From the NCBI GenBank assembly GCA_963920575.1, contig OY986974.1, forward strand, positions 20,626,248 through 20,690,247: a stretch of 64,000 nucleotides of DNA, written 5' to 3'. Shown one piece after another: positions 1 to 11,545 of this stretch (within the stretch, counting starts at the first letter, position 1; the number at the start of each line of letters is the position of its first letter). The stretch is from Narthecium ossifragum. Lineage: Eukaryota > Streptophyta > Magnoliopsida > Dioscoreales > Nartheciaceae. The notes below the pieces were generated by a model. That model was not told the DNA's origin and searched no databases. It was given only the letters and a program-made list of their open reading frames with translations. The position numbers and the translations under genes were made by a program.

Positions 1-80
1 TACCTCTTTACTCATTCCTAATTAATCCAAGTCATTGATTAAATCCAGAAATCCAGATTAGATCTCATCCGTTCAAATCC

Positions 81-82
81 CC

Positions 83-113
<31 letters not shown>
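81..113. repeat. Poly(C) tract followed by (CA)n
   Basis: A run of about 19 C residues is followed directly by a short CA dinucleotide repeat. It is a simple-sequence tract, and its exact length is likely to be unreliable in the assembly. Confidence 0.9.
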
Positions 114-115
<2 letters not shown>

Positions 116-475
116 ACAATCTTTCCCCGAGCCTGATCGCGACCTCAAACTCACTGTCATCTCCCTCTCACCGACCAGCACCAAGTCGAGCAACCACCTC
201 CGCCTCTCCAAGCTCTTTCTGGCCGGATTCCGCCGCACCCTCCCTTCCTCTCTAGTTCACCACCCCGCATGCGACGCCAGCCAAGGTCACGACCATCTCC
301 TTCAAGGCCGTCCACGAGGTCTGAGGACCTTTCCCCCATCTTCCCTGACGTTGTTGATGACAACCCAAGTCACCGATCATCTTCTTCAAACTCCTCTGTG
401 TCGTCCCCTTCTAGATCCACCAGCGGTCCTCATCGGACCCTAGGAATTGAATCCTAAGATCCTCCTGAAGCTTCC
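114..475. other. GC-rich sequence left of a solo LTR, unrecognised
   Basis: This GC-rich stretch continues across the solo LTR to about 1230 once the LTR and one CTTCC copy are removed. Short open frames exist on both strands (157-363 minus, 269-457 plus) but show no family motif. It may be an old coding or transposon fragment. I cannot assign it. Confidence 0.3.
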
Positions 476-1112
476 TGATGCATGACCAATTCCAGATCCA
501 AACCTGGCTAAGCCCAAACTAGAGAGACTCCCTAGACATTCAGGTCGTGTTCGAACTCCCTCAGTCCGACTCAAATCTCTATACGACCGTGATCATCGGA
601 TGGACATAACTTTCGGCCACGGTGTTCGATCGGGGCGTGTGACCAGTCGTTTCGACCGGCTCGACGAGCTCCACAAGTCTCATCGGAGATCTTTGATCTC
701 TCCATGACCGGGGCCTCCAAATATACAGATTCCTTTTCTTTATGGCCTAAAAATTCGTTTTAGTGTAAATCTTTCCTTTTTTAGCAGGTTATTGATCTTT
801 ACTATTTTTAGCTGGTTATCGATCTTTACAATTTTTAGCAGGTTTTTCTATTTCTAGCCGTTTTCTTCTTTCTTAATTTCGGGATTAGTTCATTAGTAAC
901 TGGGTTTGAGTTTAATTTCTAATTTGAGTCTATCTGTAAGTTGATCTCTCCTTATTCTATAAAAAGAGACGTAGGGCATGTAATAAGGGGATTTTTGATG
1001 AATAAGAAAATTTAGGGTTCTTTTCTCCTCTTGAGAATTCTGGTTTTCTCTCCCATTGAGAGGACGGTCGTCTCTCCCGTTGAGAGGTTTCTTTCACGCT
1101 TATCCTGCGTCA
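476..1112 (+). mobile_element. Solo LTR, TGATGC gypsy-type family
   Basis: The 637-bp unit begins TGATGCATGACC and ends in CA, and is flanked by the 5-bp direct repeat CTTCC (471-475 and 1113-1117). It shares the block around 620-665 (CGATCGGGGCGTGTGACC) and the tail with repeated CTCTCCC...GAGAGG units with the LTRs of the element at 2156-5032 and with the solo LTR at 21116-21679. A TATA-like TCTATAAAAAG lies near 956-966. No internal domain or second LTR is present, so it is best read as a solo LTR left by LTR-LTR recombination. Confidence 0.85.
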
Positions 1113-1117
1113 CTTCC

Positions 1118-2150
1118 TCAGCCACCGTCGGCTTCCAGCGACCTTTCCTCGTCATCGATGATTCTCAATCGTCCAATTCACCAGTAGCGCAACCAGCCAT
1201 CCAATTCATGTGTTGGGATTATGACAAGGTTTACTAGTTTTGTATCCAAACATGAGTAACATACATATATTACCCTCTTAATTATCATTCTAGTAAAAAT
1301 CACCCTTAAAATTTTTCACAAATAAAAAGTTATACCCACACCAATCGCACCCTTAGTGATCATCACAGCTGGACTGCCCTGGCCATGGATCATTGAAGCT
1401 TAGCCTCACTCATGTCGATGATAAAGGGCCAACAGAACGATATTGGAGGGGAATCAGTGTACGGAGATCAATTACACCAGAGAAATAGACAACCAGGAAA
1501 GATCGGATGGTCTGATTCTGTTGCACATGCATCCATCTAAACTTGCTCATATTAATTAGCCACAACATACCAACAATTGGGATAAGAAATTAAATTCACC
1601 TTCACAAATGCTTGAGCAAACCCTACTGCATTTACTTATAATTGGAGTTTTCCTACTATTAGATAACACCTTCACAAATGCCCATAGATCACAAAGACAA
1701 GAATAGATAGGAAAATTATTGGAAAGGCTGAAAATTAACTTACGACCATTTGGAGTTTCCAAATTTCAACGCATGGCTAGCGCCTTATGACCTTGGTAAA
1801 ACATTATACAGGTACTATTTTGAAAGCAGCAATGACAATGCCAAATTAACCTATTCTTGTTGTCCCTATGCTGCAGTTCAGTTCTCAGTATACAGAAGAA
1901 GAAAAAGTAAAAATTGAACTCAAGCTAGCTAGAACTCGAAAACAAAACAGAAATCTTACTACAACTCTTATTTAGGAAGAAAGCCTAACTAGAAAGCAAA
2001 TAATATTCCAACTAGAAAAGTAGCTAAACCTATAGCTAACTAAGAGAAAGCATGGCAGGAAATCACCAAAGTTAGGAGAGATGTAGGATGCCCGACTTGA
2101 ACTCCGATCGAGCTTGGACCACATAGGCTGGCATGGCCCATCAAGGGGGC
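1118..2150. other. Intergenic sequence, no gene seen
   Basis: AT-rich sequence after the solo LTR. There is a short direct repeat of CACCTTCACAAATGC near 1600 and 1670. No open frame with recognisable motifs was found. Confidence 0.5.
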
Positions 2151-2155
2151 AGGTC

Positions 2156-2694
2156 TAATGCAGGACAAAATCCGGGCGACCCCGACCGTCGACCGTCGGA
2201 CGGGCGTAACTTTTGATCCGGGTGTCCGATCGGGGCGTATGACCAGTCGAAACGACCGGGTCGACGAGCCCGTCATTTATCAACGGAGATCTTCGATCTC
2301 TCCATGACTGCTCGTCGAATCGTCAAATTCCGTCTCCTTTTGGTCTAAAAATCAGTTTTAGTGAAAACTTTCCTTTTTTGGCAGTTTTATCGGTTTCTAT
2401 TTTTGGCGAATTCCTAGTTTGAGTAGGATTTCTACTTTCTTTTAAATTCCGGATTAAATTCCAGCTTTTAGGACTTGGATTAGGATTGTTTGGTTGAGTC
2501 CATGTTTTAGTTGAGTTGGTCTTTCCTTAAACCTATAAAAGGAGGCTAGGGTTTGTAAAGAGGCAGTTTTTGGATGAATAAGAAAATAGGGTTTTTTTGG
2601 TTTCTTCCTCTATAGAAATCTGGTTATCTTTCCCATAGAGAGTTTGGTTGTCTCTCCCATAGAGAGGTCCATCTTCCACTTTTACCTTGCGCCA
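2156..2694 (+). repeat. 5' LTR of the gag-protease element
   Basis: It begins TAATGCAGGAC, where the partner LTR has TGATGCAGGAC, so the terminal TG has mutated. It ends GCGCCA. It contains the TATA box described separately and a GAATAAGAAAATAGG stretch near 2575 that could serve polyadenylation. A local 10-bp repeat (GACCGTCGACCGTCGGACGG) near 2182-2201 is a single unit in the 3' LTR, which accounts for most of the length difference. Confidence 0.88.
2532..2540 (+). promoter_or_regulatory. TATA box of the 5' LTR
   Basis: CTATAAAAG lies about 160 bp before the LTR end, the usual place for the LTR promoter. The same motif is conserved in the 3' LTR at about 4871-4879 and in diverged form in the related solo LTR near 956. 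Confidence 0.6.
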
Positions 2695-2697
2695 GAG

Positions 2698-2710
2698 TGG
2701 TATCAGAGCT
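2698..2710 (+). other. Primer binding site (initiator Met tRNA)
   Basis: TGGTATCAGAGCT lies 3 bp after the 5' LTR and is the common plant primer site complementary to the 3' end of initiator methionine tRNA. Confidence 0.88.
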
Positions 2711-2734
2711 ATACGAGTCCTGGGAAGAGGAGCC

Positions 2735-4500
2735 ATGCCGCCTCGAACCAGAGCTAACCATGCTCGACGGCCGCCTAGTGTATCTCCACCGCCGCCACCG
2801 CCCAGAAGACGTGGCCGGCCTCCTGTCAACGAGGGGCCTCCCCCGCGGGAACAAGGGGTCTTGCAGGCGACCATCGTTGATCTTCAACGACAGGTGGCTG
2901 CCCTCCAACTCCAGTTACAACATCAGAATCGAGATGGGACACCATCGCTGGAAGAGGAAGAGGAGTTGTCTTCGGATGAGTCCTCCTTTCAAAACATGTA
3001 CGCCGACCCACCCCCCTTTCGACGCCATGACCAGCGGGATCATGCCATGGACTACGGATTCAAGGTAGACATACCTGAGTTCGCGGGAGGGTTGCAGCCC
3101 GAGATCTTCATGGACTGGCTTCATCAAGTGGAGCGGATTTTTGAGTTTCGGGAGGTTCCCGACGACATCAAGGTGAAGTTGGTGTCTATCAAGTTGAAGG
3201 GGCAAGCTTCAGCATGGTGGGAACAACTAAAGAGGGTTCGTGAGAAGCAACAGAAGGGCAAGATCCGAAACTGGGAGAAGATGAAGAAGAAGTTGAAGGA
3301 GCACTTCCTTCCTTTCGGCTACACCCAATCCCTCTTCCAGAAACTACATACGTTTCGCCAAGGTACGCGATCTGTTGAAGAATATACTGAAGAGTTCTAT
3401 CAGTTGCTTGCTAGAAACGATCTGTCGGAGACGGAGGAGCAGACGGTCGCTAGATACCTCGGAGGGCTGTGATTATCTCTCCAGGACGCGCTGAGCCTTC
3501 ACGCGTTGTGGACGGTATCCGAGGCCTATCAACGGGCGTTGACGGCGGAGAAACAACAAGCGCGTGCGCCTGCCATGGGACGGACGCCCCAGCCACTCCC
3601 CGTACCGCTGGACCCGACTCCGCCAGCGAAGCTGCCGGGTCCACGGACCGTTCCCACAAATCTGGCATCGGGATCCACCTTCATGTGTTTCCGTTGTGGA
3701 GAAGTGGGCCATCGGGCCTCGGACTGTAGCCTACCTGCCAGCCGACCAGGAAAGGCTATGCTCATTGAGGAAGAAGCAGAGGAACAAGCGGATCAGGCAG
3801 AGCCCGTCTTCGATGACTATGGCGCTGAAGGAGAGGTTCTACACGACGACGGCCCTGCGAACCTGGTCCTGCGGAGGAGCTTCTTGTCGCCCAAGGAGGA
3901 GGTTGACGACAACTGGATGCGGACCAAACTATTCCAAACAACGTGCACCATCGGCGGGCGAGTCTGCAAGCTGATCGTGGACAGTGGAAGTTGTGAGAAC
4001 GTCATCGCGGATGAAGCGGTGACCAAGCTGCAACTGCCCACGGAGGTCCATCCCATTCCGTACAGATTATCGTAGCTCAAGCGGGGCAGCGAGGTAAAAG
4101 TTGATAAACGCTGCCTGGTTTCCTTTTCCATTGGTTCCACCGATCAGGATAGCGTATGGTGTGATGAGGTGACCATGGACGCTTGCCACCTCTTGCTGGG
4201 CCGGCCCTGGCAATATGATCGTTCTGTCGTCCACGACGGTCGGAAGAACACCTATACATTGCAGGTCAATGAGAAGCGGGTGACTCTAGCAACGAGATGG
4301 GAGGAGCTGCGACCCAAGGCCGAGGAGGGCCGAGCAATGACTATGCTGTCATGGTCACACTCTCTGGAGGAGGCCTACCGAGTCTGGCGCCCAAACCAAG
4401 TGCAGAGTTCTGATATTTTTAATGTGGGACGTCTGGGTACACACAGAGGGGTTCAGTGCAATCCAGACTCGAGGACGAGTCCTTTCGAACTAGGGGAGGA
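2735..4500 (+). pseudogene. Gag-protease polyprotein with two in-frame stops
   Basis: The reading frame starts at the ATG at 2735. It has a basic proline-rich N-terminus, a coiled-coil-like glutamine/leucine stretch, the retrotransposon gag core (FMDWLHQVERIF and an AWWEQL motif), a CCHC zinc knuckle (CFRCGEVGHRASDC, about 3685-3726) and an aspartic protease with DSG in LIVDSGSCENV (near 3976) and the later HLLLGRPW motif. The frame is interrupted by TGA at 3470-3472 and TAG at 4073-4075 but is otherwise continuous in the same phase, so the copy is dead as a protein source. Both stops are of the transition type expected from methylated-cytosine decay. Nothing resembling reverse transcriptase follows. 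Confidence 0.85.
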
Positions 4501-5032
4501 TGATGCAGGACAAAACTCGGGCGACCCCGACCGTCGGACGGGCGTAACTTTTGATCCGGGTGTCCGATCGGGGCGTATGACCAGTCGAAACGACCGGGTC
4601 GACGAGCCTGTCATTTATCATCGGAGATCTTCGATCTCTCCATGACTGCTCGTCGAATCGTCAAATTCCGTCTCCTTTTGGTCTAAAAATCAGTTTTAGT
4701 GAAAACTTTCCTTTTTTGGCAGTTTTATCGGTTTCTATTTTTGGCGAATTCCTAGTTTGAGTAGGATTTCTACTTTCTTTTAAATTCCGGATTTAATTCC
4801 AGCTTTTAGGACTTGGATTAGGATTGTTTGGTTGAGTCCATGTTTTAGTTGAGTTGGTCTTTCCTTAAACCTATAAAAGGAGGCCTAGGGTTTGTAAAGA
4901 GGCAGTTTTTGGATGAATAAGAAAATAGGATTTTTTTGTTTCTTCCTCTATAGAAATCTGGTTATCTCTCACATAGAGAGTTTGGTTGTCTCTCCCATGG
5001 AGAGGTCCATCTTCCACGTTTACCCTGCGCCA
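4501..5032 (+). repeat. 3' LTR of the gag-protease element
   Basis: It begins TGATGCAGGAC directly after the polypurine tract AGGGGAGGA and ends GCGCCA, followed by the AGGTC target duplication. It is very similar to the 5' LTR along its whole length. Confidence 0.9.
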
Positions 5033-5037
5033 AGGTC

Positions 5038-6960
5038 CCTCCATGGGTCGGCCGTCCTATGTAGCGAAGCCGGCTTGACCAGTTGAAATAGTTATGGTGA
5101 GTGGTTTAATTCAAAGAACTCTGTACGCCACAGTGTTATGGTGAGTGGTTTAGTTGGTTTATGAGTCATAGGAGTCAGTCATGTTCAAATAAGCCAAAAA
5201 TTGGAGATCATGCGCAAAAACGATTCAGAAAAATGGTAAGGCTTGAAACTATTGAAGCGTCTCAGAAGAGTGTTGAGATGGTTGCTGTTAGAGCATAAAT
5301 CATGTTTGATCGGCGAAGGGAAAAATGTCAAAATAGTCTAACATCTAGAATCAGGGGATTGCAGTTAAGTTCTACTCCTTCGAAACGAACAGAGGTGTTG
5401 AAGCTCTTGAGATTGGATGAGGAAATGGAAACGAAGTGGAAAATAGAAATGGGAAGTGGAAAATGATGAACTATGGTAAATCTACTCCTATGAGTAATAG
5501 ATCTACTCCTAAAAATGAAGAATTATGGTAGCACTACTTCTAGGAAATTATGGTAATACTACTCCTATGTAAGAAATTATTGTAGCACTACTCTTAGAAA
5601 TGAAGGACTAGTTGTAGGAATTTAAAGGAAAGAAAAGCTTCATTGCTGAATTTAAAAGGCTACATTGTAAATAAATCTAAGCCTATTGATACATGATAAA
5701 AGATAAATAAAGTGGCATTTTTGCTCTTGATTTTGGGAGAGAGATTTTCTTCATCCTCTTGGCCTTTTATAGAGCTTATGGTAACCACTTTGAAACCACC
5801 TGAACTGCTCACTGCAACTGTCAGAAACTGAATCTGAAACCGTCATAAATGCATAACTGGGTGATATCTTCAGCTATTTACGAAACTGCCATCAGGTAGA
5901 GCTTCTTATCTTCCACTGTAATTTGGTCAATGATAACCTCGGAATTTGATAAAACTCTGAAGATGAAAGTTGTAGGTCTTCGAATTCTCCTTCCATCGGT
6001 CCAAAAATCAAGTCATTTGGACATCGTATGAGAAAGTTATGATAAAATTAGTCGCAACACATCGATGTCTTATTAAAATAATCAGCCAAAATATGGCCGA
6101 TGGGTTTTGGTCGATGGGCAAATGAACGATGACATCGGTCATCTTTTGAACAATGACATTTAGATTATCGGCCATTATTTACTATTTTGCCACTGGCACT
6201 TCGACTGCCGGTTTGACATAGTAAACGAAGAAATATGAAGATCTCTTCAACAACAAAGTTGTAGGTCTTTTCGTCCTCTTTCCAATGATTCAAGAAAAGG
6301 CCACTTTAGATACTTGATGTAAAAGTTATAATCAAAATACTTCAGCTACGTCAATATTGAAGTATCTATTGGCCGATTGACAATATTTACGAAATTGTCA
6401 TTGATCTTTTGCCCCCCAGTCTTTATAAAAATAGAAAATTTTTGTAAAGACCTTATTCTGTTGGCCAATTGGGCGATTTTGTCGGCCATATGAACGATTT
6501 TGTCGGTCAATTGAGTCTTCCATAAAATATATTTTATTAGTCATTCGCCCAATATACTTATTTTATGGGAAATGGCGGTCGGCCAGGAGGAGGATAATCG
6601 GCCATAAAACAATGATCGGCTATGCATTGTTTGTCGTGGAATTTTTCATGTCTTTTCACATGCACTTTTCTATATGTCATGCTCAACATGTCAAGCCAAT
6701 AAATGTATGTAAGGTGATCAAGCTCAGTTTGGACGTTCACCTCGTCCTTTTATGATAGATCATCAAAGCTTCAGCTTTTTGATCGATCATTTGCATCACT
6801 ATGACCATTTGCTTCACTACCCCTTTTATACTCGATCAATCATCTATGTTGACCATTATTGGTCCATCACTTTTATAAGTCCATGGCCGATCAACATTTT
6901 TTAAGTATTGGTCGATGACCAATTTTTGATCGCCCAGCCATCTCCCAATCGCCCCTTATT
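5038..6960. other. AT-rich sequence with degraded retrotransposon-like repeats
   Basis: No intact gene is seen. A short coding-like stretch near 5246-5467 (frame containing LETIEASQKSVEMV, with a stop) is unrecognised. From 5940 to 6560 there are two diverged copies, about 290 bp apart, of a segment containing AAAGTTGTAGGTCTT, followed by repeated GGCCGAT/CGATTTTGTCGG words. Such motifs are common in plant LTR retrotransposon leaders, so a decayed LTR is likely but has no clear ends. Confidence 0.35.
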
Positions 6961-6981
6961 TAGTGTTAACTGGCCACGTGC

Positions 6982-7137
6982 ATGGGAGGAGTACAGCAGC
7001 GCCGGGCCATCGTCGAGCAGGTCATCTCGTCGGTACGGACCGTCTTTTTCTTCGTTGGGGTGAGGAGGACCATGGCGGATTTCTCGGCGGCGCTTGAGAC
7101 GTTCGTCAAGCTCGGCATCCGGCAAATTTGGCCATAA
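6982..7137 (+). CDS. Small unrecognised open frame
   Basis: An ATG-started 51-residue frame contains [13 protein letters not shown] and a hydrophobic VFFFVGV stretch, with amino-acid use more protein-like than its surroundings. Immediately right of it, the minus strand at about 7230-7310 reads LYLPITNSGGGVYDGIG, which also looks like a coding remnant. I recognise neither. They could be captured exon pieces or chance. Confidence 0.2.
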   Translation: MGGVQQRRAIVEQVISSVRTVFFFVGVRRTMADFSAALETFVKLGIRQIWP

Positions 7138-7369
7138 CTATCGACAGTACCATCATCACATTCACTATATGGGCATTCATCGGCAGCACCAACAAAGATG
7201 TAGATGCAGATGATGGTGGTGATGACGATGTTCCTTGGAGAACTGGGATTCGCCGATGCCGTCGTAGACCCCTCCGCCGGAGTTGGTGATGGGGAGGTAG
7301 AGGTTGGCACGGCGAAGGATGCTTTGCTCCCGTTTTCCGCAATGCTCTGTTTCTCATTTTTCCGTGATG

Positions 7370-7740
7370 GGTGATGAGCGATGATTAAGGGACGATGAGC
7401 AATGCTGGGCGATGAGCAATGTTGGTCGATGAGGGATGATCAATTAGCCATCGGCGATGATGGTCATCGACAAGCAACAGGTGATGAGCGATGGTCGTCG
7501 ATGGTCGTCGACGGGTGATGAAGGATGGTCGATGAGCCACGGACGATGGGTGATGATGGACGTCGACAAGCGACGAACGACGAACAACGAAGGACGGCCG
7601 TCGAGCAAGGATGGGTGATGCTCGTTTTCCCATGATGGACGATGAGCAAGGATGGTCGATGCTATGTTTTCCCGTGATAGGCGATGAGGGATGGCCGTTG
7701 GGCAAGGATGGTCGATGAGCAATGGGCGATGAGCGGTAGA
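7370..7740. repeat. Degenerate GATG/CGATG minisatellite
   Basis: Irregular short units of the type GATGAGCAATGGTCGATGAG repeat for about 370 bp. The reading frames on the minus strand are rich in HRPS and AHRPS words, which is a consequence of the repeat and not a sign of a gene. Confidence 0.75.
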
Positions 7741-7785
7741 GTTGAAGGATGCTCTGTTTTTTTTTGTTCCAACGGTGATAAATTT

Positions 7786-8268
7786 CCATCATCCCAACCA
7801 ATGGGTTCCTTTGAGGCCAAGGATGATGACGACAAGGACCAGTTTGCTAATTCATCTAATTTGCAGCCGCTTAAGTAAACTAGCAGGGCCTCTGACATCT
7901 GCACGAATGTTGTGAAAACAACACGGTCAAGAAGCGTAAGAGGAATTCAAAAGATGGAGTCATGATGGAGGCCTTTACAACCTACTGAGAATGAGCAGAA
8001 TTTAAGCTGCCCAGAATTACCGCCGAGGCCTTTACAACCTTCCGAGAACCTACATTGTTCTGTTATATATTCTAACATCTCCGCCATCGCAATCGTTGAG
8101 AACACAAAATTGTCATTCCGAGCCATTGGTAGGTACTATCTCAAAAGACAAAGCGTATCAGACAGACAAAGAACCATCATCTGAATCAACTGAAACTTCG
8201 GAGGAAACATCTTGTCAGTGGTCAAGCTATAATAGGATCCTTGGTAGACGAATATCCAACTGTAAGAC
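7786..8268. other. Coding-like remnant downstream of the P450, unrecognised
   Basis: The plus strand holds two open pieces, ending at 7878 (KDDDDKDQFANSSNLQPLK) and from 8096 (SKDKAYQTDKEPSSESTETS). The sequence GAGGCCTTTACAACCT occurs twice about 60 bp apart. Part of the second open piece runs antisense over the P450 C-terminus, so its 3' half is a shadow. No family was recognised. Confidence 0.2.
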
Positions 8269-8385
8269 TCAAGAATCCATTGGCAAAGGATTAATGAAAA
8301 GACTAGAGAATAAGATTAGGTCAAGCTTCCGACGTGCGCCCAGTCCTGGTGTCTCAGCCGTATCAAGTTCATCAGGAGTCATTCC

Positions 8386-8636
8386 TGTTAAAGTGTGAAA
8401 TTTGTAATTTTCTAAAGAAAAGTCTAGATAGTCTTTGAATGTAGGAATGGTCTAGAAAAATTGTAGTTCCAAGATGATAGGATTGGGAATTGTATAAGAA
8501 GTTAAGGATGATATTAATAGGGCTCTAGAGGCTTCTATCAAGTCATATAAACAGAGCATTCCAAATCCAGTTGTAATGAAGAAAAATTAATCAAAAAATC
8601 ACATTCCCACTTCTCAAAGTCCATTTGTCTCCAACA
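8386..8636 (+). repeat. 5' LTR of the copia element
   Basis: It begins TGTTAAAGTGTG and ends TCTCCAACA. A CATATAAACAG stretch near 8552 is the best TATA candidate. No difference from the 3' LTR was seen when the two were read side by side. Confidence 0.93.
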
Positions 8637-8640
8637 AATT

Positions 8641-8653
8641 TGGTATCAAGAGC
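8641..8653 (+). other. Primer binding site of the copia element
   Basis: TGGTATCAAGAGC begins 4 bp after the LTR. It matches the initiator-Met tRNA primer site with one extra A. Confidence 0.8.
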
Positions 8654-9169
8654 TTGGTTCCGACCTCTTCCAAAAAGTCCTCAAAATCTTCTCTAATGGC
8701 AACTAATTCAACCCAAACAATGTTCTCTTATTCTCCAAATCAAGTTCCCATTTTCGAAGGAATACACTATGATTATTGGAGTAGTCAAATACAGATCATC
8801 TCCATCTCTCAAGATCTTTGGGAAGTTGTTGAAGGCAATTATTCAAAGCCACCATCATCATCAAGCTCAGAAGAGACTTCACAAGAAAGGGAAAGGATCG
8901 AGGCGCAACAAAAGGAGTACAAAAAAATGCTCAAGAAAGATGCAAGCGCACTCCGCTTAATTCAGCAAGGGGTAAGCAAATCCATCTTTCCTCACATCTT
9001 TGGTGCAAATAAGGCTAAACTTGCTTGGGATATTCTGAAAAATGAATTTCAAGGCAACGAAAGGGTGGTTTTTTTAAAGCTACAAACACTTTGGAAGGAT
9101 TTTGAGAATATGGAAATGAAAGAAGGAGAAAGTGTCCAAGATTTTTCTTCCAAAGTTGCTGAAATTGTC

Positions 9170-11545
9170 TGTGAGGACCCGCTCCTCCAACCCGGTCCGA
9201 CCGCGTTAGGTCGAGGGTCTGGCCCGTTTGGCCTTGTTCCGCGATCGGGTTGATCACGAAGACCCCAAGGGCAATTTGGTAAATTACGCCTTGGCGGTTG
9301 ATTTCACACCTGCGATGTACACACACGGCCTCTGATTGTTATTTGTGTTTGATTAGATTCTCATAGGTGTTCTCGATCAGAAGATCGAGGCTCGATCGGG
9401 AAGGATTGAGATGGGCAGTCGGATCGCGGCCACCCTAGCTGGCGGCTACTGTAGCAGTCGGTACTGTAGCTACAGTAGGCGGCTACTGTAGCTACAGTAC
9501 CCGTGTATAATACCCACTCTTCTTCTTCTTCTTCTTTTCTCTCTCTTTTCCTTCTTCCGGCTGAGATTTCTCTCCCTCCGTTCTCTCTCCTCCGGCCACC
9601 AAAATGAGTGTTTGAAGGCTCGTTAGATTCTCAGAAACGTGAGGAAGATCCCTGGCTTGGTTCCATTCTGGATTGGTGCTCAGATTCGCGGGATTCAGCC
9701 AAGGAAAGGGTGTAATCGGTAGGTTTCTTATTTAAGGTTTGATTAGGGGCTGTTAGTCTTTGTGTTTGATTGTTCTTGAGTTAAAATATGCTAGATGGTG
9801 TGTTATGGCTGATTAACACCTGATTGAAGTTTGTTAGGAATTGGATTTGATTTGATATGGATTTAAGCATGTTTTTCATCTCTTGATTTCCGGATTTTCT
9901 GTTCTAGCAGAACAGTGGTGTTCTAGCTTGTTTTCTGGCTTCTACGTGCATGATCTGAGTTAGATTTTTAAATGAAGGTTGTAGATCTATGTGTTAGCTT
10001 TCAGTGCCAACTGGTTTCATGATTTTTGGAGCAACGTATAATATTTGGTGAATTAAGTAAGCTGACTGTGTTTAAACAGGGCAGCTGGGTTAAAGTGAGG
10101 ATTTAAGTGGTTTTTATATATTTAATTGAGCTGATTTTTGGAGGGGTTGATCTTAGTGATATTTAGACGTGATCTGGAAAGTTTGGTTTAAATCCAATTT
10201 ATTTTTGAAGGGATTTAATTGGGTTTATCTAATCTGAGATTTAACCGAAATTATATGTTTTGATCAATTTTCGTTTATCCGATGGATCCAGTTTTCGGAT
10301 ATGTGATTCGGGGTATGTCGTTGAGTAGGCATCTCAAGTTTCACATCAATCGGACGGTTGGATTGAAAGATATGATTTTCTGAAGTTATCAAGATCATTT
10401 GCGTTAATATTGATAAATCTAGTTTTTCGATATTATCTTAGATATATTATTATTATATCTGTTTAAGCCCGTGCGTGGCTTGTGGTTGAACCAGGGGAGC
10501 CGCGCCTCCCGTGGAATGTGTAGATAAATGGGCCTTACGTTTGCCCTAAGCTTTGAATATAATATTATTATATTGCTATCATAGCTGTTGATAGTTTAGC
10601 TGGGGTTGCTTCCCGTTGTAGGCCTGAGTGCCCTTTTATCTGCTTTATTCTAGACTGATGCTATGCATACCCTTAGGCGGGCTGTGTGCTGCGCCTGGCC
10701 CTTGTATGATGTTTGCCATACTGTTGCATGCCTATCTCCTGTCTGTGTATGTCATAGCATGCATTGTTGAATTGTGCATTAGTTGCATTGGTTAGGGCGT
10801 GGGTGATCCTTGGGTCGCCGTCCCGAGGCTGGAAGCTCGGACTTAGCCCTAGGACCGGGGTTGGGTTGTTTGGACCCGGTTGAATTGTGGTGTCCAGTCG
10901 AATCTTATGATAGGCTTAGATGACTGGTACACTTATTGTTTGATGATTGTAGAGATCGTGTCGGCCTTGAGTCGGATGTTGAGGTGTAGCCGGTGTCCCA
11001 CTGTGCTGACCTTGCAGTGTCGGGTTCCTGTAGACGCTGTCGCCAGTGTTGTTCCTGCTACTGAGTGCTGCTCCTGGGCACCAGGGACACGCGGTGGGGT
11101 TATGGGACCCCTGTATACACCCATATCCTACTTGAGGACGACACTGTTGTGTTTCCCGCTTCCTTCTGTGTGTCGTAGTAGAGAAACCTGCTGGGCTTAT
11201 TGCTCACTCCTACCCGGGCTGCGTTTTGCAGGTGCAGACGTCAGCTCTTCTTCTGTAGATCCCAACTGGACAGGCACATGGTGGCGCGTCGTCTTTGGAG
11301 GTGTTCGAGGACTTGGGGTTCATTCAATCTTGATGAATTATTTAAATGTAATTTTTCCTTTTGTAAGGATTTTGAGGATTTAATATTGTATCTGAATCTT
11401 GAATTATAATTGAATCTCTATATTGACCCCAGATCAATTGTTAGATTAGTTGTTTTTTTTTATTATAAATGCGCCAATGATGATTGAGTAGAGTAGGAAC
11501 CCTCACGCCTCGGCCTGGATGGGTTTTCTGGGTCGGGGCGTGACA
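9170..11545 (+). mobile_element. Long solo LTR (2.4 kb) inside copia gag
   Basis: The unit starts TGTGAGGACCC and ends GGGGCGTGACA, flanked by TTGTC at 9165-9169 and 11546-11550. It shares long blocks with the solo LTR at 43576-45884, for example 10790-10870 with 45100-45190 and the segment from 10950 with 45270 on. It contains CT-rich tracts near 9518-9560 and two perfect palindromes near 9462-9499. No coding domain is present. Together the ends, the target duplication and the recurrence show a solo LTR of a long-LTR family, probably Ty3/gypsy. Confidence 0.9.
9462..9499. repeat. Two perfect 16-bp palindromes
   Basis: TACTGTAGCTACAGTA occurs at 9462-9477 and again at 9484-9499. A related half-unit CTACTGTAGCAG lies just before. 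Each copy can form a hairpin or serve as a symmetrical protein site within the long LTR. Confidence 0.85.

Larger units (their letters stand above)
2156..5032 (+). mobile_element. Non-autonomous Ty3/gypsy-type LTR retrotransposon (gag-protease only)
   Basis: This is a complete two-LTR element of 2877 bp. The 5' LTR is 2156-2694 and the 3' LTR 4501-5032. The 5-bp target duplication AGGTC lies at 2151-2155 and 5033-5037. The initiator-Met tRNA primer site TGGTATCAGAGC starts at 2698 and the polypurine tract AGGGGAGGA ends at 4500. Internally there is only a gag and aspartic protease reading frame. Reverse transcriptase, RNase H and integrase are absent, and the frame runs almost straight from protease into the polypurine tract. 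This matches the gag-bearing short-element class (TR-GAG type), which must be mobilised in trans. The LTRs differ by a handful of changes by eye, so it is fairly young. Confidence 0.9.

Noticed and set aside
7370..7740. Possible CRISPR-like direct repeats
   Set aside because: Units are irregular, contiguous and degenerate with no constant repeat-spacer spacing; plant nuclear context.
8654..8695. Start of copia gag upstream of the ATG at 8696
   Set aside because: The earlier start is not an ATG and lies in the primer-site leader; MATN is the usual type of copia gag start.
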